Positions 47,631 to 59,900 of a DNA stretch of 64,000 bases are shown piece after piece. The stretch lies in the NCBI GenBank assembly GCA_025766275.1, contig JAFKAC010000056.1, positions 124,001-188,000 on the forward strand. The letters are read 5' to 3'. The stretch comes from Lactarius indigo. Its lineage: Eukaryota; Basidiomycota; Agaricomycetes; Russulales; Russulaceae. The position numbers and the translations under genes are program-made. Numbering within the stretch: position 1 is the first letter of the stretch; each line of letters begins with the position of its first letter. A model generated the notes under the pieces. It searched no databases and had not been told where the DNA came from. It saw only the letters and a program-made list of their open reading frames with translations.

Positions 47631-49799
47631 GCGAAATTGTGTGTTAGAACTGCATAACCGCGGGTGCTGCTAAGTTACGTATCAACGGGACGACCTGGGG
47701 GGCAGAATAAAAATATACCGGTTAAACTTTATCTGATGATATTCGGATGGGCATCAAAGGAGAAAGCGAGCGAGAGATAGCGAAAATGAGAGCATTTGAA
47801 AACGAGTATAGCAGCGATGTCACCAAGCATGACTCAGGATTTCGGAGGCATCAATGTGCTGTCCAGCACTGTTCTGTTTTAAAAATAAATTGAAACGTCA
47901 GTGCGAGGTACAAAGGGTCAAAGTGAACAATAACAACAGTTCCAAACAAGGCTCGACAATCATATTATTACCTAGACTCAGACAGAGCAATGCCGATTAC
48001 GCGGTGCTCCTTACAGTAGAAGCGTCGGCCGCATCATGGGAGATATAGTTGGTGCCAGGTGGAAGTGATTACTAGTACTGTACTAGTAGATGACCACAAG
48101 TTTCCTGTTGCCTACAGTCAAAATTATCATAAGGTATAGCGTGATTCAACCCCAAAGGGCTATGCGTTATCAAAAATATGGCTTCCCACGGTCTGGGGAT
48201 ATCCGAATATGGTGTCCATGATGGTGTCGCAGTTATCGATAAGTGCCTACAGATGACGACGACAATGCAACCAGCTAGCTTCCACGTCACGCATCACTTC
48301 CCTGATACAGCTTCGAATTTATTTGAGAGCTCAGATATGTCATATGCCACCTTGCCCCCTGCATCAATGCAGACCAGCGTAAGAGTTTCGCAGCGACATT
48401 GGTGCCAGCAAGGGTGCCAGGTTTTGGGGCATATGTTTTTGGTTTAGTTTAAACTTTGCGGGGGCACGCTCAGTGGGTATGATCAATTTGAAGGAAAATG
48501 AAGTTTTCAAGTCAAAATGAGCAATTTCAGATGTATACTTGGTTTCAATAATGCATATTTGACGGTAGGCTCTTCATGCATTATGCACTATGCTGCTATG
48601 CAATTTCACCCGTGTTTTCCCTATGTATTCTACAATTCAGAGCCAAAACCCAATGCGTCAAGCAATGCATTATGAGAAGTATACGTTATACTCAGTAAAA
48701 ATGAAAAAGTCTGAATGAGTCAGCGGCGGTCCGGATGCGGACAGCTGGGGTCAATTCGGGTCAAGCCGAGTCCGGTGGCAGTCAGAATTTTTGCACAAGT
48801 CCGACTAGGCCGGACCAGAGTCATTTGGTAGTCGTTTGGTAGTCAGGTCGAGTTAGAATACTAGGGATCCGAGATTGTCGAAATTGCACTTTTTTTTTTT
48901 ACATAATGGAGCTCAGTTGTGATTGCCTCAATGTAATCCGACTATGTTCACGACTTGGTGTATCCATTTACTGTAATATCATGTGGGAAGTAAATCATTT
49001 CCAGTGCAGACCACTACTGTATTCCATCTAAGTAAAAACGGCTGCCAACATCCAAATCAACGCGACCCTTTGGTGTCACGCCTCTGCGGGGGCGTGTGTC
49101 ATTCTGTAACAGATCCTGCCTGAGGCAAAGGACTCTGAGTTGGATCCCCACTGAGTGGAAGGATTCCTAAGGTCTTCTGTAACAGCTCCTACACTGAGGT
49201 AGCTGAGTCGGTGACAATCCCCCTATGCTAAGGTGGGAAGGTCCTTCTGTAACAGCCCCTTGTACTAAGGTGACTGAGTCTGTTAGCAATGGACGAGCTT
49301 GGTGGCCTAAGTCCAAGGGTCACGTGTCACTGGGCTGACCAGTAAGACAGGAAGAGGGTAGGAGCGAAGTCAAGGGGAAGCCTGCACAGAGGCTGAGAGG
49401 GGAATGACCCAAAGAGGATAAGGGTCAAGGGTCAGAGGTTCTGGGTCAAGGGCTTGAGTGCTGAAGGAACTGAGGCACTCAAGGAGTCAATGGAGATACA
49501 ACGCAGATAGTTGATTAAGCCAAAGCTAAGGAGCTAAGGCGCACTACATGGTTCCTTATATAGTACAGGATTGCGCCTGAGCGCATAGTGCTACTGGTTG
49601 CTATAGATAGAATAGTGTGCTGGCAAGATGGTGTCAATATCGTGCAGGGTGGTGTCATGCCAGCAAGGCAGGAGAAGGGTTAACAAAAGTAGCACAGAAG
49701 GTGCTAGAACAATCAGATAAGGGGAAGCATAGGTTCCAGAAGGTAACTATCAAGAAGGGAAATGGATCAGATAAGGGCAGAAAAAGGAAAGGTGCCAGG
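47631..49799. other. Repeat-rich intergenic DNA, possible LTR-type remnant
   Basis: No coding domain. Around 48720-48860 there are short repeats of the type gtccggtggcagtcag and tggtagtcgtttggtagtc. From about 49074 the sequence starts tgtcacgcc and continues into the ttctgtaacag repeat block, then a stretch of aagggtcaagggtc-like repeats to about 49450. The tgtcacg start suggests an old LTR, but I could not find the matching end. Confidence 0.35.
49103..49300. repeat. Degenerate tandem repeat, three units of about 70 bp
   Basis: Three copies each begin ttctgtaacag followed by c/t-rich sequence, a gaggt or aaggtga block and ctgagt(c/t)gg-like text. They start near 49103, 49173 and 49243. The units are diverged, so the array is old. 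Confidence 0.55.
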
Positions 49800-50500
49800 G
49801 GAGTTCATGACATTTGGTGTAACTACCCCACCACAAGTACCAACGTTCTTCCTCTTCCACCTTGTGCGCGGGAATCACCTTGACCTGCTCGCTTCCATAG
49901 ATTAATTCGAGCAGCTCTGAGATGCCCTTGAAGTGGCCACGGTTAGTGAGCGAGTGAAGGTCGATTGACAAGGTTGAAGATGTAGGGTTGCAGCTGAAGG
50001 AAGGAAGTGAGGGACTCGACGCTGCCACGCTGGTGGCGACTCTTGAACTGTTGGAATACTGGACCCTGACATTGGGAATGAGGAATGACACGAACTTTGA
50101 AAGGGAGTGTGGCCAACTGGTGGGCGGAGAAATTCTCATAGGTGTGAATGTAGCGCATCACGAAGTCAGACGTATGGGGGTGGATGGATGGATTGTGCAA
50201 CCCTCAATAGAAGTGTTCCGCCAAGGCAGGCATGATGTTGAATAGAGGCTCGGCGTATGCGATCAGTTCTGGATTACCTTTGCTCTGGTTAGTCTGAGGG
50301 ATCCCAATATCGAAGGTGCCGAAGAATGAAAGAATGTATGGCCAAAGTAGCAGCGTGGGTGGAATCGACGACGTGAACTAAAGGATGGTCAGAGAACGAT
50401 CAACGGTTAAGAAGAATGAGCGCACCTTTGCCTGAGACCAGGGGCGCGAAGCCAGGAAAATCGGCCAAAGGAATGGGTGAAAACGGGGACGTACTACCGA
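49800..50500 (-). pseudogene. Unrecognised protein-coding relic
   Basis: The minus strand carries several protein-like blocks in shifting frames: PLADFPGFAPLVSGK, an intron, LLLWPYILSFFGTFDIGIP, NPELIAYAEPLFNIMPALA, then after an in-frame stop HPHTSDFVMRYIHTYENF and LPFKVRVIPH, and in another frame LTNRGHFKGISELLELIYG. The blocks are collinear and the first intron has clean GT-AG borders, so I think this was a gene. I do not recognise the family, and the stop plus frame changes suggest it is dead. Confidence 0.35.
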
Positions 50501-52530
50501 TCAGCCAGAGACGAAGATGGAAAAGGTCAATAGGAAATGAATGGATGGATGAATGAACGGGAGGCAGATGGTGGTGCTAGGGTGGAAAGCTTGAGACCGA
50601 CGACGCAGCAACTGAGTCCGGAACGTAGTTGACCTGATCGCCGAGGGTGTGGATGACCGAGGGTATTCGACGAGAGTGATGGGAATGTGATGATGAAAGA
50701 GACAACAAAATGGAGGACAAGATGAAGAGACGAGAAAAGAGGTTCAGTGGAGAGTCTGTCGTAGTCTGAGTCAAATCCGAGCACTGGAGTCCAAACCCTG
50801 CCCCACAAACCAAAGTACAGTACTGTAATGAAGTCTCTCAGCTCTTAGATAAGACTCGGCAATCTGGGATTCTGGGGCACTCTCAAGCGTAGAATGCTCG
50901 ACGTGCTTGGACATCGGCTGCGTCTATCCAAGGCGATACTCTTCATGATGGTGGTCCGTGCCAGTGGAGGCCTGTTGATCTCCTCAACTGTCGTCATCTT
51001 TCTCTCCTGTGCGCTGCTGTGCGGATCCCTGTGATGCCTTTGTCTTCTCCGTCTTTTCTCTCCTCTGTGGATCTTCGTGGTGTTCCTATGTGGGTCCTCA
51101 GGTACTCTCACCGTCCCTAGCTGACCAGTCTCAATGATACACAATACCGACGGAAGTGATGACGGAAACAGGCGATACGATAACGATGGTTGGACGTTGG
51201 GTAGACATGTAGGAAATGTACAGTTGGGTGGCCCATACGCAGGTGAGTTTTTACCTGTCTCTGGTGGAGGGACGCTGCTAGCCCGCTCAGCTATTCTATC
51301 ACGGACCCTTCTTCCGACCATTCCCCCTCCTTCTCGTTGACCTATACCGCCTCTAGAACAATACCTTGTCGCTCTGCCTACGGTCTTGGCTGTCTCTTAT
51401 CCTTACGGGGCCAGATATCTTGGGCAACTGGTCTCCTCTTGAGGAGGCCATTTCGGAGGACGCTCCCTGGCCAACTGAGCGCTATCCCCTGAACCCTCCA
51501 GGTCCGTCATTGTGATCACGATTAGATGTCCCACAGCCTCATATTTGACACACAGCAACGATGGCGATAATGACCAGCACGGCTACAACGTTGTGATCGA
51601 TGCCGATCCTTCGGTCACCGAGCTAACCCGCCCTGGCAGCAAGTTTTGAAGCGCGCCGAGACTCCATCTTCCCCGGCGGCCACGCCCGATGCCACACCTG
51701 GGGTTCATAGTGAATCCACGCCGCCAGTTAGTGGGTCAACAGTCGAGGTCAATACCTTGTCTGAGGAGGTGGGTGGGAGCAGCGAGGAGACTCGGAGCGA
51801 GCAATCGACAATCGCGGTGTTGAATATCAAGAGCAGACGAGAGGAATCTTCCAGATCCGACAGCAGCAGAGGGGATGGCGACGAGCCATTACTCAGTTTG
51901 TCGTCCTCTCTCCTCCCCTTCCCACTTGTGTTGACCCTTTTTTCCCGCTCGCGAGCTGTTTAAGAACAGATACCAGTCGGCCACGACTCTGACTTGGATT
52001 ATTACAGGTCCTTGGATCACCGGCACAGGCAAAACACAACGTCGTAATTTTTTTTTTTTTTTTTTCTTTCTTGTCATTTCTATTCACTTTCCAGTCGATT
52101 CTAACCCTGTAGCATGGGCACGGGCTCATTTCCTGTGCAACTTCGCGGCGTGCAGCGCCTGCCCCAACGACACCCCATCCTAGCAGCAGCAACCCAAACC
52201 TGCCGACGTCTTTCACGCAACCCCCCGACCGCTCCACAGCCACTCCGGCTGCCGGTCTTCTGATCAAACTTTTGATCAGAAGATCGGATGCTTGTGGATC
52301 GTGGCCTCAAATTGCCAGCCCGATGTCTCTCAGTAAGTCCCCTGCTATGGCCATTTACTGTCCCATTCCCAAGCCACTTATTATGTGCAACATAGGTCTC
52401 GGCGGTATTCAAGACTCGGAAAAAAAACTCGGGCTTGCCTGGTACAAATCATTCGACCGGCTGTAAGTCATTTCCGCTAGCTCTGTTCCATTCCATAACT
52501 AAATACATCATTTCTTATATACAGGTAAGA
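50501..52530. other. Intergenic, no gene recognised
   Basis: ORFs at 50845-51321 (minus) and 51646-51963 (plus, Ser/Thr/Glu-rich) have no domain. A poly-T run lies at about 52048-52065, followed by a perfect inverted repeat. The sequence just left of the transposase stop could include the CACTA element's left end, which I could not delimit. Confidence 0.4.
52256..52283. repeat. Perfect 13-bp inverted repeat, 2-nt spacer
   Basis: Arms tcttctgatcaaa and tttgatcagaaga are separated by ct, giving an almost perfect 28-bp palindrome. It lies about 250 bases beyond the stop codon of the transposase. It could be a hairpin, a protein-binding site or part of a transposon end. Confidence 0.85.
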
Positions 52531-55500
52531 TCAAATCGCCTCAAACTCGGCATCAATACCACATTCATCCGGTGCTAGTAGGGTAAGTCCTGGATGTCTC
52601 CGCAGTATGTGGACATGATCACTGTAAGTCCAAATCCCTATAAGGCTTACTATTGCTGATGTTTCAAGCACATAGACCTTTGATGACCACTTCCCATACC
52701 ATCTTCCAAACAGCTGGTGGTGCTCTATCAAGGGATGGTAAACAACAAGGGAGAGGCCAGCAACAGTATAGAAGGCCAAGGCCTCTCCAAAAATTGGTTT
52801 GTTCTTCTCCACCTCTAATACTGTTTCATCTATGGGCTGACCTCTTGGCTGTACCATCTCTAGCTGAGCTTCAAAGTACCTTGAGGAGCGGTAAGTGTGC
52901 TTTTTTGAAAGCTCAAAGAGCTGGCTTGTAAGGGTGGTGTGATTGGGAAGTGGGCACTTCCCCCAACGTATGGCTTGAAGTATGGAATCTGGCCCTACTT
53001 CAGGGTAAGACTGCTGAATTGCCTGTAAGTGTGCCTTCAAATTAGCATCTTCCTTCTGCTTCTTGGTAATTGGAATTTGTTTAAATAAAGAAGTCTTTTG
53101 GACCCTTTCTTCAGGTGTGGGGAAGAGTGTTGGATAGGCAAGATGTAGAAGTCTAACAGACTGCTTGTCTGCTGTATATGAGACTATATTCTTGAAAGGG
53201 GATTTTTTTGACCTGATGCCATGCCCAATATCTCCAATGGTCCGTTCACATGTAGCCTGAGAGCCAAATCTGATAGAGCCATTGTATGAAATATGGAAGG
53301 GAACATGAATAAGCTGAAAGATGCATAGTCGGCAGTGGGGAATTTTGGATGGATCATTGCCAACATAGAGGCTTTCAAATCCTTGAAGGAAAAGAACAAT
53401 CTTCATATATAGCTTAGACAAGTCCTCCTCTGTTCTAGTGACAGTTGTCATAGCAAACTCTACCACATTGGAGAATATGGCAAAGTTCTTGATCACTTCA
53501 GGGTCAAATCCAAGCTCCCATGCTATAGGGACAATATACCAGTGGAGAAGGGCCATCCACTCATATATTTTGTATTGGCTTTGGCGCTTTTTGTAGGGGT
53601 CCCGAATAGGTCCACAAAAGGATGAAGGCAGTGTTGCTATAGCACTTTCAACCTCTGCTCCAAGCTTTGAAGCAATATCTGGACTCATATAGACCTGTTC
53701 TGATTGGGAGCTAAATGAAGTCCATATATCCCAGATATGTGGCATGCAGTTCTCATAGAAGAGATGAAAGGGGTCAAGTGGGAAAAAGAATGGATGGGAG
53801 AAGGTGGGGCTGGCAGCACAGATAGGGAGACCAGAGACACCAGTTTCCCGCACAATTGCTGCATACTGTGTCTTGTTGCCCTTTACAGCCTCAAGCCTCT
53901 TGATAACTTCCCAGTAGTTCTCTAGAGTCCTAAGTGGCAAGGCAAAAATGTCAAAATCAGGGCGATCCCCATTGATCTCCTCTTTTTGAGGTGGGGAGAG
54001 GGGATAGTACTGGGATTTGGCACCTATAAGATAAAATAGTAAATAAAATGATACAATAAAATCAAAGTTGTATACACATACCTCTGTCTTTACTGGCGCG
54101 TGCACCCTGCACCATACTAAAACGACACCCATATACAGCCATATGTCCTGCCATTTTGCTGAGTTTTGCAGAACCAAGCATATCTCCAAGAACACCACAA
54201 AGAAAGACCTTTAAAAGGAAGTATCTTCCTTTAAGTGCATCAAAGGTCCATACACCAACACTAAGCTTTGCAAGCTCCTCATAGAGGATATAAATGAATG
54301 ACTCCACATTTCCAGGTGAAGTGGGCCCAGGAATGACAAGTGGAATAATGGTGTTAGCAGCTTTAGATCGCATGTTGGGAGGGAGGTTTAAGATTGTAAC
54401 AATGAGGACCCAGACATCAGACTGCTTCTTCATAGTAAGCTGGGCACCATCACCTGAGATGGTTATTGCAGTATCAGTCTCTTCTTGGAATAAATGGTGT
54501 TGAAAATGATTAATATGGCTAATAGAGCCAGAAAAATCAGAGTATGCAGTGGGGGGGGAATCTGGCTTCAGCTTGTTCAAAGCCTCTTGTAGATGGTCAT
54601 GGCGATACCGCATGGCTGCTGCCATCTCCCTGTTCATATAAAGTGACTGAATAATAGGAGCAATGGGGGTATAGAGCATTTGAGCCCTTGGGCGGCCATT
54701 CTTGTCATAGCACGGCTGACCACATGGCCCAGAGCGTTTGTTGCGGATGTGGGTGCATGACTGAAGATCTTTGAACTCTCCAGTAAAGGCCATACAGCTT
54801 CTGGGACACATGTCAACCAGCTGAGAGGATAATCCTGTAAGCTCCATGGCAAGCTTTCGCGCCATATATAAGCTAAGGATGTCAGTACCAGTAGCCTCTT
54901 GAAGAACCTGTGCATGGAGCCTGTATGCCTTGATAGTACCGCGAGAGTCAACCCATGCAATATAGTGCTTCAAAGAAAGCTCCTCATCTGGGGTAAGTGT
55001 GTGGCCTCTAGCATCAGTAAGAGGTGGATGATTGGGATGTGTGTAGCCAGATAAAAGTAGCCTTCGAAGTTTTTGAATGACTTCTGGTAAGTCAGCAACC
55101 TCAGCAACAGGAGCCGCATCTCCCTCAGGCTCTCCCCCAGATAAGGGGCCATGGTCCAAAGTGCCTGTGTGCTCCATTGAGGGGGGGACCATAGCAGGGT
55201 GAAGCTGAGATAAGCCAAAGTCATCCTCAGACTCAGGCTCAGAGTCTGAATCAAAGGAGCTAGGTTGGGACTCAGACAGCATGGCATGTTGATCTAGCTC
55301 TGAGTCAGAGAAGCTGGGGTCTTCTAGGTAGGTGGGCTCAGCACCGACTGCAGCATCAGTAGAGCTTAGATCAATGCCTGTAGTGACATCAACAGGACTG
55401 AAAAGATCATCTAATACAATGCAGCAGTAAGCACAGATGAGCCAAATATATTAAAATAACACTTACCAGGCTCTATGGCTTCCCCTTGATTGTAATCAGG

Positions 55501-55886
55501 AATTTCTGACTGGGAGTCAGCCAAATGATCTGGGTGATCTACATGATGTACCGCTTTGATATCAAAAATAATAATAAAAATAATTGATAAGTTCCCAACC
55601 CAAGCTAGCGACAGTAAAGCATACCTTCTGAGTGCTCCAGGCGAGATCCACCAGCAACTGGTGTTGTATCAAGGGGTATAGGACCTCCATGTACCTGAGA
55701 AAGTAGTTCTCTTGTCCGATGGATGCACAATTGCACGAAGGGGGCAGTATCTGTATTTGATGATAAGGACAAGAGAAAGTCTTGATCTTGCCGTAGATGG
55801 GCCTCGATAGTGCATTTTGTGACACTCTTTGCCCCTCCATGGCACTTAGAGCACGGGCAAATATATCTTTGAGCTGACGACGGCAT
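52531..55886 (-). CDS. CACTA/Plavaka-type (Tnp2-like) transposase
   Basis: Four exons (55886-55625, 55553-55467, 55410-54082, 54023-52531) join in phase to 3171 nt, 1056 residues, with no internal stop. The N-terminus has a short zinc-finger-like cluster, YICPCSKCHGG, with a His at 28. A Ser/Asp/Glu-rich linker follows, then a second Cys cluster (MCPRSC to GPCGQPCY). The catalytic region shows the family blocks AITISGDGAQLTMKK, DVWVLIVTILNLPPNMR, IIPLVIPGPTSPGNVESF and, after the last intron, YKIYEWMALLHWYIVPIAW. These match the basidiomycete Tnp2/transposase_21-like proteins of CMC (CACTA, Plavaka) elements, which cut and paste DNA. Terminal inverted repeats were not found by eye. The coding sequence is AT-richer than neighbouring host genes, consistent with a mobile origin. 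Apparently intact, hence possibly recent. Confidence 0.85.
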
Positions 55887-56068
55887 GAGTTACACAGGAA
55901 TGACAAGGATATGTGGATCAAGGGTAGGGACAAGAGTGAGCGCGGACTCTGGTGCGGAGTGTGAGAACGGCATGTGTTCTGGTAGTTATGTACTCACCTC
56001 GCACTCAACGCGACTTGTCTTTTTTTTTCTGTACGTATACACCACTCAGTGCCTCTCCGAGCTGAACT

Positions 56069-56389
56069 ATGGACAACGACTTTGAGGACGTCTTCAATCG
56101 CAGCCTGTCCCCTCCAGGGCATACAGATACGGACTTCCGCTTTGACTATGAGGACGAAGACGACTTTGAAGATTTTATGGGCACCCAGCACGTGCCAAGA
56201 CCTCCACTGAGGTCAAGGCCGCCAATCAACTTTACTGGAGCTGGACGTTTCTCGACTATTAAGCCACATCCCAACCTCCCTGCATTCAATGCCACTACCC
56301 AACCACCTTCCCACATGTCTGACACGACGCTACACTCCAGTCTTGGCTATTCGGCAGCGCACACATTCCCGCACAAGACATCTTCATCG
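56069..56389 (+). pseudogene. Acidic ORF cut by a gypsy LTR insertion
   Basis: Opens with MDNDFEDVFNRSLSPPGH and an acidic run (FDYEDEDDFEDFMGTQ), then Pro/Ser/Thr-rich sequence (RPPLRSRPPINFTGAG). A pyrimidine-rich stretch ends just before the ATG, as expected for a fungal promoter. The frame enters the LTR at 56390 and ends inside it at 56494, so the encoded C-terminus is transposon sequence. The remainder of the original gene should lie beyond the right edge of the window, after the nested elements. Protein family not recognised. Confidence 0.45.
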
Positions 56390-56898
56390 TGTTACGCTCC
56401 ACCAGCGTTAGTCCGACTTGGACTCGTGAAAGGCGTAATCGACTTAGCAAAAGTCAGGCGAATGGGGAACACGTGTCAACCCAACGCAAGCTGAACAGGG
56501 GCTTGCTGGCACACACTGCAGCAAAAAGGGGAAGAAAGAGTATCCTTGGTAGATACAAGTGGAAGCACACTTAGTCTAGAGACTAAGGCAGACAAGAGGC
56601 GAATCGGGTGGTGGATTGAAGAAGACCAAGATGGGGACTCTTGGTCTTCTGAGTCGACTACTTATACAAATACGCGCGGGCTTTAAAGCGCCGCTGGAAT
56701 AGTAAGTATCAAATAGCGTAACTAGCTCGAACCCTAGTACAGCTATCCTAGGAATGAGTCATACATGAGTCACAATCACATGCGAACTACTATGCTGACT
56801 GATACAATGTAAGAGTCCATGACTAATAGCAACACCGGACCGTAGTCATAACTGGTCGTGAGTCGTATGTAATGAGTCCTCGAGTCCGTATCGTAACA
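56390..56898 (-). repeat. 3' LTR of gypsy element 1
   Basis: 509 bp beginning tgttacg and ending cgtaaca on the + strand, that is with perfect 7-bp inverted ends of the TG...CA type. A polypurine tract lies immediately on its internal side. The bases directly outside (catcg, 56385-56389) are the predicted target-site duplication; its partner would flank the 5' LTR beyond the window. Confidence 0.8.
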
Positions 56899-56910
56899 TC
56901 ACCCCCTTTT
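56899..56910 (-). other. Polypurine tract of gypsy element 1
   Basis: AAAAGGGGGTGA on the element's coding strand, directly before the LTR start TGTTACG. Polypurine tracts prime plus-strand DNA synthesis in LTR retrotransposons. Confidence 0.75.
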
Positions 56911-56927
56911 CAGGAGTGAGGCCCACC

Positions 56928-59900
56928 TCACTGATCCGCTATCGATTCCTTTCTCATCCTTTCCGCTTCGTCTTCCATCTGCGCTAGTATGTTAGCACGT
57001 TCCAGGCGGTAGAGACTGTCCTTTTTGTCGTCCCTTACCATCTCCAGCTCCATTTGTAGTTGCCGCATCCGTTTCTCTAATTGGTCCTCAGCGAATGTGA
57101 ATTGCCGGAACCGGCGTAGCTCCTGAGTGAGCGTGACATCCCCAATGCGTGTGAGTAGGAGGTCAGTGGGGTGTCGGTCGCGGAGCATAAAATACTCCTC
57201 GTGCGGTATATAGGCACGATTGTTCTTTGGGAGATGGGGGGTGGCGTAAAGGGGTTTGCCGTAAAGGAAACCCGATCCCGGAGCTAGTCCGAGAACGAAG
57301 GGGTCTCCTCCTCGGATAACCTGTACGTGGGATGCTTGTACTGTCGGTCCGTTGGGGAGTTTGATCGGGAACGGAATGTAATTGGGTCCTCTATTGACCC
57401 GGAACCCTTCAGGGACGACGGCTCTGGTTGCAGGGTCTCGTTCGCCCATTGGTGTATAACGAGCCGCTTGTGCCACGGCGACTCGTCCTCGGTGTAGAGG
57501 CCCCCCCGCTGCGTCGACGAGGTAGGGAGTGGCAGCTGGATCTTCAGCGTAGAATTCATGATTAAGGAATGCGTGCCTGATGGGGTAGTGGTCTCTAAGC
57601 TCGTCTTCATCCTCATCTTCGTCCAATACTCCCTCCGCTCCTTCATCATTCAGCGTCAGCAAGCGGCGATATGCAGTTGCTCCCGCTGCCACCGCGCCGC
57701 CGTTTCCTTCCACTCTTGTTCATATTTCTGCATGGCATTGGGCAGTTTCACCGCGCGGGACAGCTGCTTGAAGCCGAAAAAGCTCGTCTTCTGTGAGGAA
57801 GACCTCGGGCTCACCGGTGTTGGGGTTTGTGAGGGCGTACATTGGCGGAGGTGCTGGTTGAGTTGCTGCTGGATCGTCGTCGAGAGTTCCCTGTACGGGC
57901 ACAGGGAATCGTTGCAGTGTCTGGTGCAGTTCTTCGCTAGTGATAGGGCCGTCTTCCTTATGCTGCACGGAGGGACGGCCTCCTCCCGTAGCTCTAGTGG
58001 CTGCGGCGTCGTCGGTGGAGTTGGGGTTGACAAGCGTGGCTGAGGAGTCATTGACGAGGGTAGAGAGGAGTGCGAGCTGGTCATTGCGTTGAGTAGAGGA
58101 CATGGAGTGAATGAGAGATGGGGACTTATCACGACAGGATGCTGCCCTTATATGCGTTTCTCTGTCGGGGTTAGAATGTTTGAAGTCCCGAACGGCTTCA
58201 TCGGCAAATACGTCATCCTTATCTATCCACTGATTGTCTGAGTCTGGATAGCCCTTCCATTTGACAAGGTATTGAAGTCGACGTCTTCTGCCAAATCGCC
58301 GGGAGTCCAGAATCTTCTCGACTTCGTATTCTTCTTCGTTATCGACCAAATCAGGTGGTGGGCGCTGATAGTTTGGTCCGTGCGTGGGCGTTTCGCGATA
58401 AGGTGTGAGAAGATCTATGTGGAACACATCATGGATGCTCCACTGCGTGGGAAGCTCGAGTCGATAATTGACAGGGGACATCACCTGAATGACCTTAAAT
58501 GGTCCGTGTCGTTTGGCCGCTAGTTTTGCGGTTGGTTGATGGGTGCGTAAGTGGCGTCCTTCTAGCCACACGAGATCTCCTTCTTTGAACTTGGGCGTAT
58601 CTTTGTGCCTGACCCATGACTTCTGCACCTGGAGCATACAGGAAAAGGCGCGCTGTCGCGCTTGCTTGAATTGGTCTAGTCGTAGCGACACTTGTGGGAT
58701 AGGGGAAGGCCTATCGATCCAATCAGCGCGAGGGTTGAACCCAGATAAGAGGAAGAAGGGAGACTCCCGCGTGGTTTCGTTAGGCCAATTGTTGTGTGTG
58801 AATTCTGCCATAGGCAGATAGCGGACCCAATCGTCCTGCCGCTCGTTAACCCAGAAGCGGAGATATTGTTCCAGCCACTGATTTGTTCACTCCGATTGGC
58901 CATCAGTTCTGGGGTGATAAGCGGTTGAGATGTTTTGGCTGATGCCAAGGATTTTACATATCTCCCGCATGAACTTTGATGCGAAGTGGGGATCTCGGTC
59001 ACTGATAACACGCAAGGGGAGTCCGAATCGTGGGAAAACATGAGAGACGTACAGGGCAGCCGTTCCTTCGGCTGTTATCTCTTCGTTACAGGGGATGAAG
59101 ATAGCGGCTTTGGTGCAATCATGGTCTGTCACCGTGAGAATGGAATCGTAACCACGAGAGACCGGGAGTTTGGTAATGAAGTCTACTGCGATGGTCTCGA
59201 ATGGCAAAGCTTCCGGTTTGGGGTAGATGGGTTGTAGAGGCGCTCTGATTGGTCGGAGGTTGACTTTGTGTCGCTGACATTCCGCACAACCTTTGACGTA
59301 GTCTGTGACGTCGTTCTTCATCTGCGGCCACCAGTAATGTCGCTCGGTAAGTTGGAGAGTCCGTTTGATACCGGGATGGCCATAGACGGGGGAGTCGTGA
59401 TGAGCAGCAATGATAGTACGCTTGTCATGGATGCCACCAGTAACTACTCTGCGTCCGTCCTTATACCATGTTCCTTCGATGTCTTTTAGCTTATGAGCGT
59501 CAACCCAGGGTTTCAACTTAGCTATGTCTTGTTCGTAAATGGGATGTTCTGGCGTCATCTCCACAGGCAGGATTTCGGGTCTCCAGTGAGGGTGTCGCGG
59601 TTCTTCTAGTGTAATGGCGCGCGCAAAGACGTTTTCTGGTAGTACTGTTATACCTTCATTGTCATTCTCTCCTTGATCGTAATCTGGTCTTCGGGATAGT
59701 GCATCGGCGCGTCCATTAGAGGTACCCTTGATGTGGTGAATTTCGAAGTCGTATTCCGAGAGTTCGAGTACTTCCCTGGCTACCCGTCTACTAATCTTTT
59801 GTGGCGATTTCCAGTATTGTAAGTTAAGGTGATCGGAGAATACTTTGATCTTGTGAGGGGAGCCCACTAGGAGGGGCCTCCAGTGACGAAAGGCTTTGAC

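Noticed and set aside
52531..56100. CACTA-type terminal inverted repeats
   Set aside because: Searched by eye on both flanks for cacta/cactg-like inverted ends; no convincing pair found, so no element boundaries are given.
57656..58132. 158-codon ORF in another frame within gypsy element 1
   Set aside because: Shadow of the pol frame, which continues through this segment with chromodomain and extension motifs.
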